Shown piece by piece: positions 1-8,424 of a stretch of 64,000 bases of DNA. The stretch is from UBA3537 sp965658025. GTDB lineage: Bacteria > Bacteroidota > Bacteroidia > Flavobacteriales > Flavobacteriaceae. The translations under genes were made by a program, and so were the position numbers. Each line of letters begins with the position of its first letter. Position 1 is the stretch's first letter. The stretch spans positions 108,508 through 172,507 of the forward strand of contig CBFHQL010000003.1 in assembly GCA_965658025.1 (NCBI GenBank). The letters run 5' to 3'. A model generated the notes under the pieces. It ran no database searches, was not told the origin of the DNA, and saw only the letters and a program-made list of their open reading frames with translations.

Positions 1-72
1 ACGAGATTTTTTCTATTTTAGTATATGTCTAAAATAAAGAACCTAAATCGAATTAAATAAAACTATAAACGC

Positions 73-546
73 ATGAGTAACGTATCATATTATACCGCTG
101 AAGGATTAAAAAAACTTCGTGATGAGCTGCAACAGCTCAAAGACGTTGAGCGTGTCAAAGCGTCCAAAGCTATTGCCGAAGCGCGCGACAAAGGCGACTT
201 GAGCGAAAATGCCGAATACGATGCCGCCAAAGAAGCACAAGGGATGCTCGAAATGCGCATTTCTAAACTCGAAGACACCCTCGCTGGGGCACGTCTTATC
301 GATGAATCTCAATTGGATACTTCCAAGGCACTGGTGTTGTCCAATGTAAAAATAAAAAATCAGGCCAATGGCATGGAACTCACTTATTTGCTTGTAGCCG
401 ATGGTGAAGCCGATTTGGCAGCAGGAAAAATATCTGTCAATTCACCTATCGGAAAAGGGTTACTTGGGAAAAGTGTAGGCGATGTTGCCGAAATTCAAGT
501 ACCTAATGGTGTTATCAAGTTCGAAATTTTAGAAATCACACGATAA
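73..546 (+). CDS. greA: Transcription elongation factor GreA
   Basis: A 157-residue protein of the usual GreA length. It rescues backtracked RNA polymerase by stimulating cleavage of the nascent RNA's 3' end. The N-terminal half is the antiparallel coiled coil (about residues 8-75) with the acidic tip DLSENAEYD at 42-50; Asp42 and Glu45 correspond to the tip residues that enter the polymerase secondary channel. The C-terminal half (about 80-157) is the FKBP-like domain ending with the family's SPIGKGLLGK and VPNG motifs. It sits 9 bases ahead of a HIT-family gene, a pairing that suggests co-transcription. The upstream 72 bases hold no gene. Confidence 0.97.
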   Translation: MSNVSYYTAEGLKKLRDELQQLKDVERVKASKAIAEARDKGDLSENAEYDAAKEAQGMLEMRISKLEDTLAGARLIDESQLDTSKALVLSNVKIKNQANGMELTYLLVADGEADLAAGKISVNSPIGKGLLGKSVGDVAEIQVPNGVIKFEILEITR

Positions 547-555
547 AATACAACT

Positions 556-945
556 ATGGGCTCAATTTTTTCAAAAATCGTTTCTGGAGAAATTCCTTGC
601 CATAGAGTAGCAGAAACCGAGGATTTTTTAGCTTTTTTAGATATTAATCCCAATGCCAAAGGACATACGCTTTGTATACCTAAAAAAGAAGTAGATCAAC
701 TTTTCGATTTGGACGAAACTACATATAATGGGCTGATGGCTTTTTCAAGAACCATTGCTATGGCCATCGAAAAAGCAATCCCTTGCAAACGTGTAGGTAT
801 GACTGTGATTGGCCTTGAAGTTCCGCATGTGCACGTACATTTGATTCCGTTAAATGCTATGGAAGATGCACAATTTATCAAAAAAGAAAAATTGACTTCT
901 GAAGAATTCCAAGCAGTGGCCAAATCTATTGCGGATTATTTGTAA
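556..945 (+). CDS. HIT family nucleotide-binding hydrolase
   Basis: A 129-residue histidine-triad protein. The triad HVHVHLIP is at about residues 93-100, and the N-terminal SIFSKIVSGEIPC segment is typical of the PKCI/HinT branch, which hydrolyses AMP-linked phosphoramidates or dinucleoside polyphosphates. The exact substrate cannot be read from sequence. It follows greA by 9 bases and is probably in the same transcript. Its last 20 bases overlap the end of the convergent histidine kinase gene, so the two coding regions share DNA on opposite strands. Confidence 0.93.
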   Translation: MGSIFSKIVSGEIPCHRVAETEDFLAFLDINPNAKGHTLCIPKKEVDQLFDLDETTYNGLMAFSRTIAMAIEKAIPCKRVGMTVIGLEVPHVHVHLIPLNAMEDAQFIKKEKLTSEEFQAVAKSIADYL

Positions 946-2092
946 TTTTTTTAAGCGTTATTTGAAACGTCGTTCCCTTACCCAGTTCTGAATTAAGCAC
1001 CTTGATTCTGCCATTGTGGTACTGTTCTATGATGCGTTTGGCCAATGAAAGGCCAAGCCCCCAACCTCTTTTTTTAGTGGTATAGCCCGTTTCAAAAATC
1101 GTTTTGAATTGCTTTTTGGAAAGCCCCTGACCCGTGTCCGAAATAAGTATATAAACCTCTTGTGGGGTGTCTTCCATTTCAATGCTTAAATCGCCTTTCC
1201 CTTTCATGGCATCAATACTATTTTTAATCAAATTTTCAATCGTCCAACTGTACAGCGCCGCGTTGAGGTTAATAAAAACAGGACCTTCAGGTAATTTAGA
1301 ATTAAAGGTGATCATTTTACTGCTTCGTGCTTCCAAATACTGAATGGAGTTTTCAGTAGCTTGGACTATATCTATGGGCATCAATTGAGGAACAGAGCCA
1401 ATTTTGCTAAACCGTTCAGTAATGGTTTCAAGTCTATTGATATCGTTGTTGATTTCATCGATATATGTAGAATTTACGTTTTCATTTTTGAGCAATTCTG
1501 TCCAACCAATGAGCGATGATAAAGGCGTACCAATTTGGTGTGCTGTTTCTTTGGCCATAGCGGTCCACAATTTATTTTGTGTGGCGATACGTGAACTTCG
1601 ATAGAAGAAGTAAATAAGTCCCAAAAATAAAATAATGATGAGCGCCAAGGCCAAAGGATAATATTTCAATTTGTTCAATAAAACAGAGTTGCCATAATAC
1701 ACTGTAGACAGCACCTCACCATCATAAATAACTTGAATTGGGGTGTTTTCTTTGGCAAATTTTTGACTTAACTTCTTAAGGTATTCTTGACTGTTGTCTG
1801 AGTTTACATCGATATTATTGGATTGAAAATTTCCCTCAGAACCTTCAATAATCATGGGTGTGCTGGTGTTACTTTGAATAATTTTTAAGGGGAAATCACT
1901 AATATTCCCATACAGATCTTGTGTTTTTACAAGTTCTCTTTGCGCCACAGAAAAATTCTCCATCTTGATGCGTTCTTCTTCTTTAAATTTTTGAAAGAAG
2001 CGGTAGGTATTCCACAATATTAGAGTAACAATAAGAAAAGAAACCAGAATAACCATCCAGTTGAGCGCCGACCGATTTGAACTTAATTTCAT
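926..2092 (-). CDS. Membrane sensor histidine kinase (orphan)
   Basis: A 388-residue two-component sensor kinase. A membrane segment at about residues 11-30 and a second at about 145-165 bracket an extracytoplasmic sensor region of about 115 residues. The dimerization/phosphoacceptor helix carries KETAHQIGTPLSSLIGW with His185. The ATPase domain shows the N box (NLIKNSIDAM), G1 box (DTGQGLS) and G2 box (WGLGLSLAKRI). No response regulator lies beside it, so the partner must be encoded elsewhere. The gene converges on and overlaps the HIT gene by 20 bases. The signal sensed is unknown. Confidence 0.92.
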   Translation of the reverse strand: MKLSSNRSALNWMVILVSFLIVTLILWNTYRFFQKFKEEERIKMENFSVAQRELVKTQDLYGNISDFPLKIIQSNTSTPMIIEGSEGNFQSNNIDVNSDNSQEYLKKLSQKFAKENTPIQVIYDGEVLSTVYYGNSVLLNKLKYYPLALALIIILFLGLIYFFYRSSRIATQNKLWTAMAKETAHQIGTPLSSLIGWTELLKNENVNSTYIDEINNDINRLETITERFSKIGSVPQLMPIDIVQATENSIQYLEARSSKMITFNSKLPEGPVFINLNAALYSWTIENLIKNSIDAMKGKGDLSIEMEDTPQEVYILISDTGQGLSKKQFKTIFETGYTTKKRGWGLGLSLAKRIIEQYHNGRIKVLNSELGKGTTFQITLKKITNNPQ

Positions 2093-2210
2093 TGAACTAA
2101 TTTTTTCAACTCTAAATATAATGTAATTATGTTGATATTATTGTCTTAAATTCCTGTCAACTGCTTTTATCTCCCGACATATTTGTTAATTTTGTTATAT
2201 ATTTAAGCAC

Positions 2211-3068
2211 ATGACTTCCTTTGAACCTAAAGATTGCACCATTCAGCAAATGCAAGCCCTCCTCTCGAGTGCTGTAGCACCACGTCCCATTGCGTTTGCC
2301 AGCACAATTGACGCTCAAGGAAATCCCAACTTATCTCCATTTAGTTTTTACAATATTTTTAGTTCCAATCCACCGATTCTGATTTTTTCTCCTGCTCGTC
2401 GTGTACGTGACAACTCTATAAAACACACCCTCGAAAATGTTCAAGAAGTCAAAGAAGTGGTCATCAATGTCGTGCATTACCCTATGATTCAACAAATGTC
2501 GCTTAGCAGCACAGAATACGCAAAAGGGATAAATGAGTTTGAGAAATCTGGACTAACCATGCTTAAATCCGATTTGGTGCAGCCCTTTCGTGTGGCCGAA
2601 TCACCCATCCAAATGGAGTGTAAAGTTATCGAAATCAAACCCTTAGGGACCGAGCATGGCGCTGGTAATTTAGTGATTTGTGAGGTTGTAAAGCTTCATA
2701 TTTCTGACGATGTGTTAAATACAGATGGAGGAATTGATCAAGAAAAACTGGATTTGGTTGCACGTGGTGGCGGAAGTTATTATATTCGAGCCAAAGACGG
2801 ATTTTTAGAAATCCCCAAACCCCTCAGAACGTTGGGGATTGGTATAGATGCATTGCCTAAAATTGTGCGCGAAAGCAAAGTTCTTACTGGAAACGATTTA
2901 GGGCTATTGGGCAACGTAGAAGCTTTGCCTTCAACAACTGAAGTAGATAAGTTTTGGGAAGACAACGTTCATCAAGAACTAAAAACAACAAAAGAAAAAC
3001 ACCAAAAAGCTCAAGAATATTTGCGTGATGGTCAAGTACCTAAAGCATGGTGTATATTATTAAAATAA
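2211..3068 (+). CDS. Flavin reductase-like FMN-binding protein
   Basis: A 285-residue member of the flavin reductase/DIM6-NTAB split-barrel family. The FMN-binding barrel covers about residues 15-185, with the family motif ASTIDAQGNPNLSPFSFYN near the N-terminus and SSTEYAKGINEFEKSGL in the middle. The length fits the longer Bacteroidota group rather than the roughly 165-residue short reductases. The extra C-terminal portion (about 190-285) is charged and of unknown role. Such proteins reduce flavin or bind FMN as part of oxidoreductase systems; the physiological partner is not shown here. It starts 118 bases from the divergent histidine kinase gene. Confidence 0.85.
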   Translation: MTSFEPKDCTIQQMQALLSSAVAPRPIAFASTIDAQGNPNLSPFSFYNIFSSNPPILIFSPARRVRDNSIKHTLENVQEVKEVVINVVHYPMIQQMSLSSTEYAKGINEFEKSGLTMLKSDLVQPFRVAESPIQMECKVIEIKPLGTEHGAGNLVICEVVKLHISDDVLNTDGGIDQEKLDLVARGGGSYYIRAKDGFLEIPKPLRTLGIGIDALPKIVRESKVLTGNDLGLLGNVEALPSTTEVDKFWEDNVHQELKTTKEKHQKAQEYLRDGQVPKAWCILLK

Positions 3069-3087
3069 AACAAACGTAAATTTAAAC

Positions 3088-3465
3088 ATGGAAATTCAAG
3101 GAAAAATTAAACTCATTGGCGAAACACAAACCGTAGGGTCAAACGGTTTTAGAAAACGTGAATTGGTGGTCACCACCGAAGAGCAATATCCACAACACCT
3201 GTCGGTTGATTTTGTACAGGACAAAACAGAATTATTAAACAATTTTCAGGTTGGTCAACAAGTCAAAGTAGGCATCAACTTACGCGGACGTGAGTGGGTG
3301 AGTCCTCAAGGGGAAACCAAGCATTTTAACTCAATTCAAGGTTGGCGTATTGATAGCTTACAACAAGCTCAAGCCTCTGCTGCAGCTCCTCCTGTACCGC
3401 CAATGGAAGCTTTTGAACCAGCTTCTGACCTCAAAGACAATGAACCAGACGATCTGCCGTTTTAA
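3088..3465 (+). CDS. DUF3127 family small protein
   Basis: A 125-residue protein of a Bacteroidota family with an OB-fold-like N-terminal region (about residues 1-92), including the basic FRKRELVVTT segment and the conserved aromatic HFNSIQGWRI strand. The C-terminal tail (about 95-125) is proline/alanine-rich and acidic and ends DDLPF. This layout, an OB-fold followed by an acidic hydrophobic tip, is reminiscent of single-stranded DNA-binding proteins whose tip recruits partners. That resemblance is an inference; no function has been read directly. It lies 19 bases after the flavin reductase gene. Confidence 0.8.
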   Translation: MEIQGKIKLIGETQTVGSNGFRKRELVVTTEEQYPQHLSVDFVQDKTELLNNFQVGQQVKVGINLRGREWVSPQGETKHFNSIQGWRIDSLQQAQASAAAPPVPPMEAFEPASDLKDNEPDDLPF

Positions 3466-3503
3466 TCTTAACAACACTTATGATTAACTCTTAAATCTAA
3501 CCT

Positions 3504-4358
3504 ATGAGCACTTTATCACAGAAAGATTTCGAATCGTTTTCCGATGCTGCATCGTTCAAATCCGTTCTAAAATCAACATTAGAACCAAAGAAATATGCAG
3601 CTATTCTCGAGAGTGTTCACTACGAGACTGAGCTGTTGAAACTTCAAGCAGAACTTGTTGATTTGCAACAATGGGTGGCCAAACACAAAAAGCGTGTTTG
3701 TGTCATTTTTGAAGGTCGTGATGCGGCTGGTAAAGGCGGCGCCATTCGTCGATTTACGGAACATTTGAATCCACGTTCTATGCGTGTGGTAGCGCTTACA
3801 AAACCTACTGAAGTAGAACAAGGGCAATGGTATTTTAGGCGATACATAAAAGAATTACCTGAACCAGGCGAATTGGTCTTTTTTGACCGCAGTTGGTACA
3901 ACCGCGCCGTTGTAGAACCCGTCATGGGTTTTTGCACTGATGAGCAATACAATAAATATATGGTTCAGGTGCCAGAATTTGAGCACATGCTTTATGAAGA
4001 CGGAGTAATCATCATAAAATTTTGGTTTTCCATTTCAAAAGATGAACAATTGAGGCGGTTCAATTCTCGATTGGCCAATCCATTAAAACAATGGAAATTT
4101 AGTCCTGTTGATAAAGAAGGACAAAAGCGTTGGGATTTATATACGACTTATAAAGAGCAAATGTTTAGCAAAACCCATACGTCTTTTAGCCCTTGGATTA
4201 TTATCAAGACTAATAACAAAAAAGAAGCTCGATTGGAAAGTATTCGGCATGTGCTTTCTAAGTTTGAATATGACCGAAAAGGCAGTTCAAAAACCACAAT
4301 TCTTCCCGATCCAAATGTAGTTCAGCGCTACCATAGACTGATTACCCAAATTGATTAA
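3504..4358 (+). CDS. ppk2: Polyphosphate kinase 2 (PPK2), first of a tandem pair
   Basis: A 284-residue PPK2-family phosphotransferase. The Walker A motif FEGRDAAGKGG is at residues 69-79 (Lys77) and the Walker B motif FFDRSWYNR around Asp128, followed by the lid region. PPK2 enzymes use polyphosphate to phosphorylate nucleoside mono- or diphosphates. As a single-domain protein of this size it belongs to the class I/III type, but substrate preference (NDP versus NMP) is not decided by what is visible. Only two bases separate its stop from a paralogous ppk2 gene. The paralog is clearly diverged, for example in its N-terminal 45 residues and its missing C-terminal tail. Confidence 0.95.
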   Translation: MSTLSQKDFESFSDAASFKSVLKSTLEPKKYAAILESVHYETELLKLQAELVDLQQWVAKHKKRVCVIFEGRDAAGKGGAIRRFTEHLNPRSMRVVALTKPTEVEQGQWYFRRYIKELPEPGELVFFDRSWYNRAVVEPVMGFCTDEQYNKYMVQVPEFEHMLYEDGVIIIKFWFSISKDEQLRRFNSRLANPLKQWKFSPVDKEGQKRWDLYTTYKEQMFSKTHTSFSPWIIIKTNNKKEARLESIRHVLSKFEYDRKGSSKTTILPDPNVVQRYHRLITQID

Positions 4359-4360
4359 CG

Positions 4361-5128
4361 ATGAGTACATTAACACCAAAAAATATAAAAAAATTAAACT
4401 CCAAACGTGGACTAAAACTTTTTCTAAAAGAAGAAGATATGACTACAACTAAGGCCTTGCGTATTTTAAATTATGAAGACAAGCTCAAAAAATTGCAAGA
4501 GGAGTTAATAAAGCTGCAACAATGGGTTGAAACAGAGCAAGAAAAACTTGTTGTTATTTTTGAAGGGCGCGATGCGGCTGGAAAAGGGGGTGCCATTCGA
4601 AGAATTACACAGCATTTGAATCCAAGAGAATTTAATGTGGTAGCCCTACCCAAACCGACTCCAGAGGAACAAGGACAATGGTATTTTCAGCGGTATATAA
4701 AAAATTTACCACGAGGTGGACAAATCACTTTTTTTGACCGTAGCTGGTACAATCGTGCTGTGGTGGAGCCAGTCAATGGATTTTGTACTGATGAAGAGTA
4801 CAAGATTTTCATGAACCAAGTAAACAATTTTGAACAAATGTTGGTCGAGTCTGGTGTTCGTTTGGTGAAATTTTATTTTTCTATTTCAAAAGATGAACAA
4901 GCACGTCGTTTTAAGGATATCAAAGCCAGTCCAGTCAAAAAATGGAAGTTTAGTCCTGTAGACCAAACGGCATTAGAGCGCTGGGATGACTATACGCACT
5001 ACAAAGAACAAATGTTTAAAAAAACAGATACCAAACTTGCCCCTTGGATTGTCATTAAAGCCAATAGAAAAATGAAAGCAAGGGTAGAGGTTGTGCAAAA
5101 ACTTTTGGAGCTTGTGCCTTACAATTAA
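4361..5128 (+). CDS. ppk2: Polyphosphate kinase 2 (PPK2), second of a tandem pair
   Basis: A 255-residue paralog of the preceding gene. Walker A is FEGRDAAGKGG with Lys75; Walker B is FFDRSWYNRAVVEPVNGF. The two proteins align through most of their length but differ in the N-terminal helix and in the C-terminal end, which stops about 20 residues earlier here. Start and stop of the pair are two bases apart, indicating translational coupling in one transcript. Two copies kept side by side suggest split substrate preferences, such as AMP versus ADP. The last four bases overlap the convergent tag gene. Confidence 0.94.
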   Translation: MSTLTPKNIKKLNSKRGLKLFLKEEDMTTTKALRILNYEDKLKKLQEELIKLQQWVETEQEKLVVIFEGRDAAGKGGAIRRITQHLNPREFNVVALPKPTPEEQGQWYFQRYIKNLPRGGQITFFDRSWYNRAVVEPVNGFCTDEEYKIFMNQVNNFEQMLVESGVRLVKFYFSISKDEQARRFKDIKASPVKKWKFSPVDQTALERWDDYTHYKEQMFKKTDTKLAPWIVIKANRKMKARVEVVQKLLELVPYN

Positions 5129-5694
5129 GAGACTTCATCATAACGAAAACAACTTGTTTCGTGGTCATTAACCATCCCTGTGGCTTGCATGTGCGCATAA
5201 ACCACGGTACTCCCAACAAATTTGAATCCACGTGTTTTTAAATCGGTACTGATGACATCACTCAAAGGGGTGTTGGCGGGGATTGCTTTGTAGTCCGAAA
5301 ATTGATTTTTTATAGGTTTCCCATCTGTAAATCCCCAAATATAGTGGCTAAAACTTCCAAATTCTTCTTGAATTTTGATAAAAGCTTGAGCATTGGTAAT
5401 GGCCGCTTTTATTTTTAGCTTGTTCCGTATAATACCTTTGTTTTGTACCAGCTCTTGAAATTTTCCATCAGTATACTTCGCGATTTTTTTGTAATCAAAA
5501 CCATCAAAAGCAACTCTAAAATGTTCTCTTTTTCTCAAAACGGTAATCCAACTTAGCCCCGCTTGAAAGGTTTCAAGCATAAGAAATTCAAATAGTTTTT
5601 GATCATCAAAAAGTGGGACACCCCATTCCGTATCGTGGTATTGTTCGTATAAGGGGTCGCCTTCACACCAGCCACAACGTTGTTTAGTTTTCAT
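5125..5694 (-). CDS. tag: DNA-3-methyladenine glycosylase I
   Basis: A 189-residue protein matching the Tag family over its full length. It removes 3-methyladenine from alkylated DNA in base excision repair. It shows the N-terminal zinc-binding pattern RCGWCEGDPLYEQYHDTEWG (residues 6-25), the LSWITVLRKRE helix-hairpin-helix region, and the C-terminal FVGSTVVYAHMQATGMVNDH with the second part of the Cys/His zinc site. It stands apart from the truB gene upstream by 20 bases and converges on ppk2 with a four-base overlap. Confidence 0.96.
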   Translation of the reverse strand: MKTKQRCGWCEGDPLYEQYHDTEWGVPLFDDQKLFEFLMLETFQAGLSWITVLRKREHFRVAFDGFDYKKIAKYTDGKFQELVQNKGIIRNKLKIKAAITNAQAFIKIQEEFGSFSHYIWGFTDGKPIKNQFSDYKAIPANTPLSDVISTDLKTRGFKFVGSTVVYAHMQATGMVNDHETSCFRYDEVS

Positions 5695-5714
5695 ACCCCA
5701 TTGAGCTGCAAAAA

Positions 5715-6410
5715 TTAATCCAAACTCAAACGTTCGATAAATGTTTCTATTGTTGTAGCATTTTCAACAGAAAAATCGCCAATTTTTGTTCGGCGTAATG
5801 CAGAGAGGTGTGCACCAGAATTTAGTGCTTTTCCAAAGTCGTGCGCCAAAGACCGAATGTAGGTGCCTTTACTACACTGTACTTCAAAATCAATTTCGTG
5901 TCCTCGTAGGGCTTTGATTTTAAAATAATTGATACAAATTTCTCTTGTCGGAATAGTCACGTCTTTTCCTGCTCTGGCAAATTCATACAGTCGTTTTCCG
6001 TCTTTTTTTAGTGCCGAAAAAACAGGGGGTTGTTGTTGTATTTTGCCCTCAAATTGTTTCGTAGTTTGATGGATTAATTTTTCTGTAATATGTGCCGTCT
6101 GGTATGTGGCATCCACCTCAGTTTCTAAGTCATAAGACGGGGTTGTACTGCCCAAAACCAATGTTCCAGTATACGTTTTTGTTTGTGCTTGATATTGCTC
6201 AATTTGTTTGGTTTTTTTCCCGGTACAAATCAATAAAAGTCCAGTTGCCAAAGGGTCCAAAGTGCCTGCATGACCTACTTTTATTTTTTTAAGATTAAAT
6301 GTTTTACGAATATGCCAACGCAGTTTATTAACCACTTGAAAAGAGGTCCATTCTAAGGGCTTATCGATCAATAATAGCTGACCATTTTTATAGTCTTCAA
6401 CGGTTTTCAT
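5715..6410 (-). CDS. truB: tRNA pseudouridine(55) synthase TruB
   Basis: A 231-residue pseudouridine synthase that modifies U55 in the T-loop of tRNAs. The catalytic motif GHAGTLDPLATGLL contains Asp52, and RLYEFARAG and CSKGTYIRSLAHDFG are later family motifs. It is at the short end for TruB and lacks most of a PUA tail. It is the last gene of the minus-strand run ftsX, DUF3098, uppP, truB; only three bases separate it from uppP. Confidence 0.96.
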   Translation of the reverse strand: MKTVEDYKNGQLLLIDKPLEWTSFQVVNKLRWHIRKTFNLKKIKVGHAGTLDPLATGLLLICTGKKTKQIEQYQAQTKTYTGTLVLGSTTPSYDLETEVDATYQTAHITEKLIHQTTKQFEGKIQQQPPVFSALKKDGKRLYEFARAGKDVTIPTREICINYFKIKALRGHEIDFEVQCSKGTYIRSLAHDFGKALNSGAHLSALRRTKIGDFSVENATTIETFIERLSLD

Positions 6411-6413
6411 TAC

Positions 6414-7205
6414 TTAAAAATAAGATAAACAAATGGCTATTAGCCCAACAATACCACAGTAGTACGCAAAATATTTCAATTTGCTATTTTTTACGAGCTT
6501 AATCATCCATGTACATGCCAAAAAACCAGATACAAAAGCCGCTAAAAAGCCAATGCTTAATGATGAAAATTGTGCACTTTCATAGGTCAATTCACCGCTA
6601 AAAATGTCTTTAAAGATTTTTCCAAAAATTAAAGGGATGACCATCAAAAATGAAAAGCGAGCTGCTTTGGTTTTATCAATGCCTAGCAGTACGGCGGTTG
6701 AAATTGTAGCCCCTGACCTTGAAATCCCAGGAAGTATAGCAATGGCTTGAGCAAGCCCAATTGTAAATGCACTTTTGAAACGCACATCTTTTGAAGTGTT
6801 TTGTGCCCGATCGGCCAGCAGCAGCAAAAGCCCCGTAATGATGAGCATAGCACCGACCAAAACGATGTTTTTTGAAAATAAAGATTCCAATTCCGTTTCG
6901 AAAAACACACCAATTAAGGCCGCTGGAATCATTGAAATTATAATTTTAAAAATAAATTGTGTGTTGGTATTCCATTCAAATTTTAATAATTCTCGGATGA
7001 TTTCCAATATGTCTTTTCGAAAAACAACAATGGTACTTAGCGCTGTTGCAAAATGAAGAACAACCGTAAAAATCATACTTTCTTTTGGCATAGAATCATC
7101 GCCAAGCAATGCTTTGCCCAATTCCAAATGCCCACTTGAAGAAACGGGCAAAAACTCTGTAAGCCCTTGAATAACTCCTAAAAGAAGACTGTCTAAATAA
7201 TCCAC
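6414..7205 (-). CDS. uppP: Undecaprenyl-diphosphate phosphatase UppP (BacA)
   Basis: A 263-residue integral membrane phosphatase that recycles undecaprenyl diphosphate to the monophosphate carrier for cell-wall synthesis. Both family signatures are present: QGLTEFLPVSSSGHLELG (residues 13-30, with Glu17 and His26) and LPGISRSGATIS (about 158-169, with Arg163). Seven to eight hydrophobic segments are visible. Its start abuts the stop of the DUF3098 gene directly (7205/7206), which suggests translational coupling with the cell-division gene ftsX upstream. Confidence 0.97.
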   Translation of the reverse strand: MDYLDSLLLGVIQGLTEFLPVSSSGHLELGKALLGDDSMPKESMIFTVVLHFATALSTIVVFRKDILEIIRELLKFEWNTNTQFIFKIIISMIPAALIGVFFETELESLFSKNIVLVGAMLIITGLLLLLADRAQNTSKDVRFKSAFTIGLAQAIAILPGISRSGATISTAVLLGIDKTKAARFSFLMVIPLIFGKIFKDIFSGELTYESAQFSSLSIGFLAAFVSGFLACTWMIKLVKNSKLKYFAYYCGIVGLIAICLSYF

Positions 7206-7457
7206 TTATGCTTTGGGTTTTAGAAGGATGGCGTACACTTGAATACCAAAGCCAATAAGGATAAGTGTTGGTGCTATACGAATGCGTTGAATGTTAAAAA
7301 TAGCATCGCTAAACACATTAGGGTCATCCGAACCTCCACCTGCCATAAGGATAAATCCAAGCGCTATAAAGCCCAAACCAATAAACATCCAAACATAGTT
7401 TCTTTTTTCAAAAACAAAGGTTTGTTTTGTTGCTTCTTTACGTTTTTTCTCTCCCAT
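7206..7457 (-). CDS. DUF3098 small membrane protein
   Basis: An 83-residue protein with a charged N-terminus (GEKKRKEATKQTF) and two predicted membrane segments, at about residues 28-42 and 60-78. It contains the family's GFIALGFILMAGGGSDDPN motif followed by FNIQRIRIAPTLILIGFG. The family is found between ftsX and uppP in Bacteroidota and has no assigned function. Its position suggests a role linked to division or envelope assembly. It follows ftsX by 11 bases and abuts uppP. Confidence 0.88.
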   Translation of the reverse strand: MGEKKRKEATKQTFVFEKRNYVWMFIGLGFIALGFILMAGGGSDDPNVFSDAIFNIQRIRIAPTLILIGFGIQVYAILLKPKA

Positions 7458-7468
7458 AAGGTTTTATT

Positions 7469-8347
7469 TTAGTAATAAAGTTGATCTGTTTTAAGGTTTA
7501 AAAAACGCTGTGTTGCTAAGTGGGTACTGATCCATGTAATGAATATACCAATCAGTAAGATGCTTAAAAATAAAGCGCCTAACTCAATTGGGTAATTGAT
7601 GAGTTTTAGTTCTGGAAATGAAGCGTTTAAATAATAAATGAGTAGGCCATTCGCACCAATCCCCAAAAGCGCACCCAAAATCCCTAAACGGATATTCTTC
7701 ATCACAAAGGGCCTTCTGATGAATTGTTTTGTGGCCCCCACCATTTGCATGGTTTTAATGGAAAAGCGTTTGGAGTACACCGCTAGGCGAATAGAACTGT
7801 TGATGAGCAACATTGCGATTAATGCAAACAACCCGCTAATAATCAAAATCCAAAATCCAATGCGTTTTACATTATTATTCATAAGTGAAACCAAATCTTT
7901 ATCGTATTTCACATCTTCAACAAAATTTTTCTGCAGTGCTTTTTCGGAAATGCTATCCAATCGTTTTGCTGTAACATAGGGTGCTAACAAATTGACTTCC
8001 AAAGAATTCTTCAAAGGATTGTAGCCCACATCGTCCAAAAAGTCTTTACCATATTCTGCGGTCATAAACACTGCAGCTTCGTCTTTGGAGATGAATCGTG
8101 TTTGCTTTACATAATTGGCTAAACTCAAACTTTTTTTTAGTTGATTAATTTCGATGGGTTTTGTTTCGTCTTCCAAATAAATTGTGAGGACTACTTTTTC
8201 TTTGAATTCATCAGAAATGTGTTTTGCGTTAATTAGCAAAATCCCTAAAACCCCCAGTAAAAACAGTACTAAACTGATGCTGATAACAACCGAAAAATAG
8301 GAGGAAATCAATCGTCGTTTTTGATGCTTTTCAAATGTTGAACCCAT
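7469..8347 (-). CDS. ftsX: Cell division protein FtsX
   Basis: About 292 residues from the chosen ATG at 8347 (MGSTFEKHQKRRLISSYFSVV). A longer reading to 8407 would add 20 residues with no family similarity and would run back into the leuS promoter region. The protein has one N-terminal membrane segment, an extracytoplasmic domain of about 115 residues, and three C-terminal membrane segments (FtsX/MacB fold, with TMQMVGATKQFIRRPF between two of them). FtsX with the ATPase FtsE governs peptidoglycan hydrolases at the division site; ftsE is not in this window. It heads the operon ending in truB. Confidence 0.93.
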   Translation of the reverse strand: MGSTFEKHQKRRLISSYFSVVISISLVLFLLGVLGILLINAKHISDEFKEKVVLTIYLEDETKPIEINQLKKSLSLANYVKQTRFISKDEAAVFMTAEYGKDFLDDVGYNPLKNSLEVNLLAPYVTAKRLDSISEKALQKNFVEDVKYDKDLVSLMNNNVKRIGFWILIISGLFALIAMLLINSSIRLAVYSKRFSIKTMQMVGATKQFIRRPFVMKNIRLGILGALLGIGANGLLIYYLNASFPELKLINYPIELGALFLSILLIGIFITWISTHLATQRFLNLKTDQLYY

Positions 8348-8396
8348 AGTTATAACCTTGGTTTTGTAAAAATATAAAACTTCCTCAAATAAAATG

Positions 8397-8404
8397 TAAA
8401 TTTG
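8397..8404 (+). promoter_or_regulatory. Putative leuS -7 element
   Basis: TAAATTTG matches the Bacteroidota -7 consensus TAnnTTTG and lies 20 bases ahead of the leuS ATG, in the divergent region with ftsX. No good -33 TTTG was found at the proper distance, so the call rests on one element. Confidence 0.35.
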
Positions 8405-8424
8405 CAATCAATAAAGTAGGAATC

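Noticed and set aside
8348..8407. N-terminal 20-residue extension of FtsX
   Set aside because: The added residues are not FtsX-like and would cover the leuS -7 box. The Met at 8347 gives the standard N-terminus.
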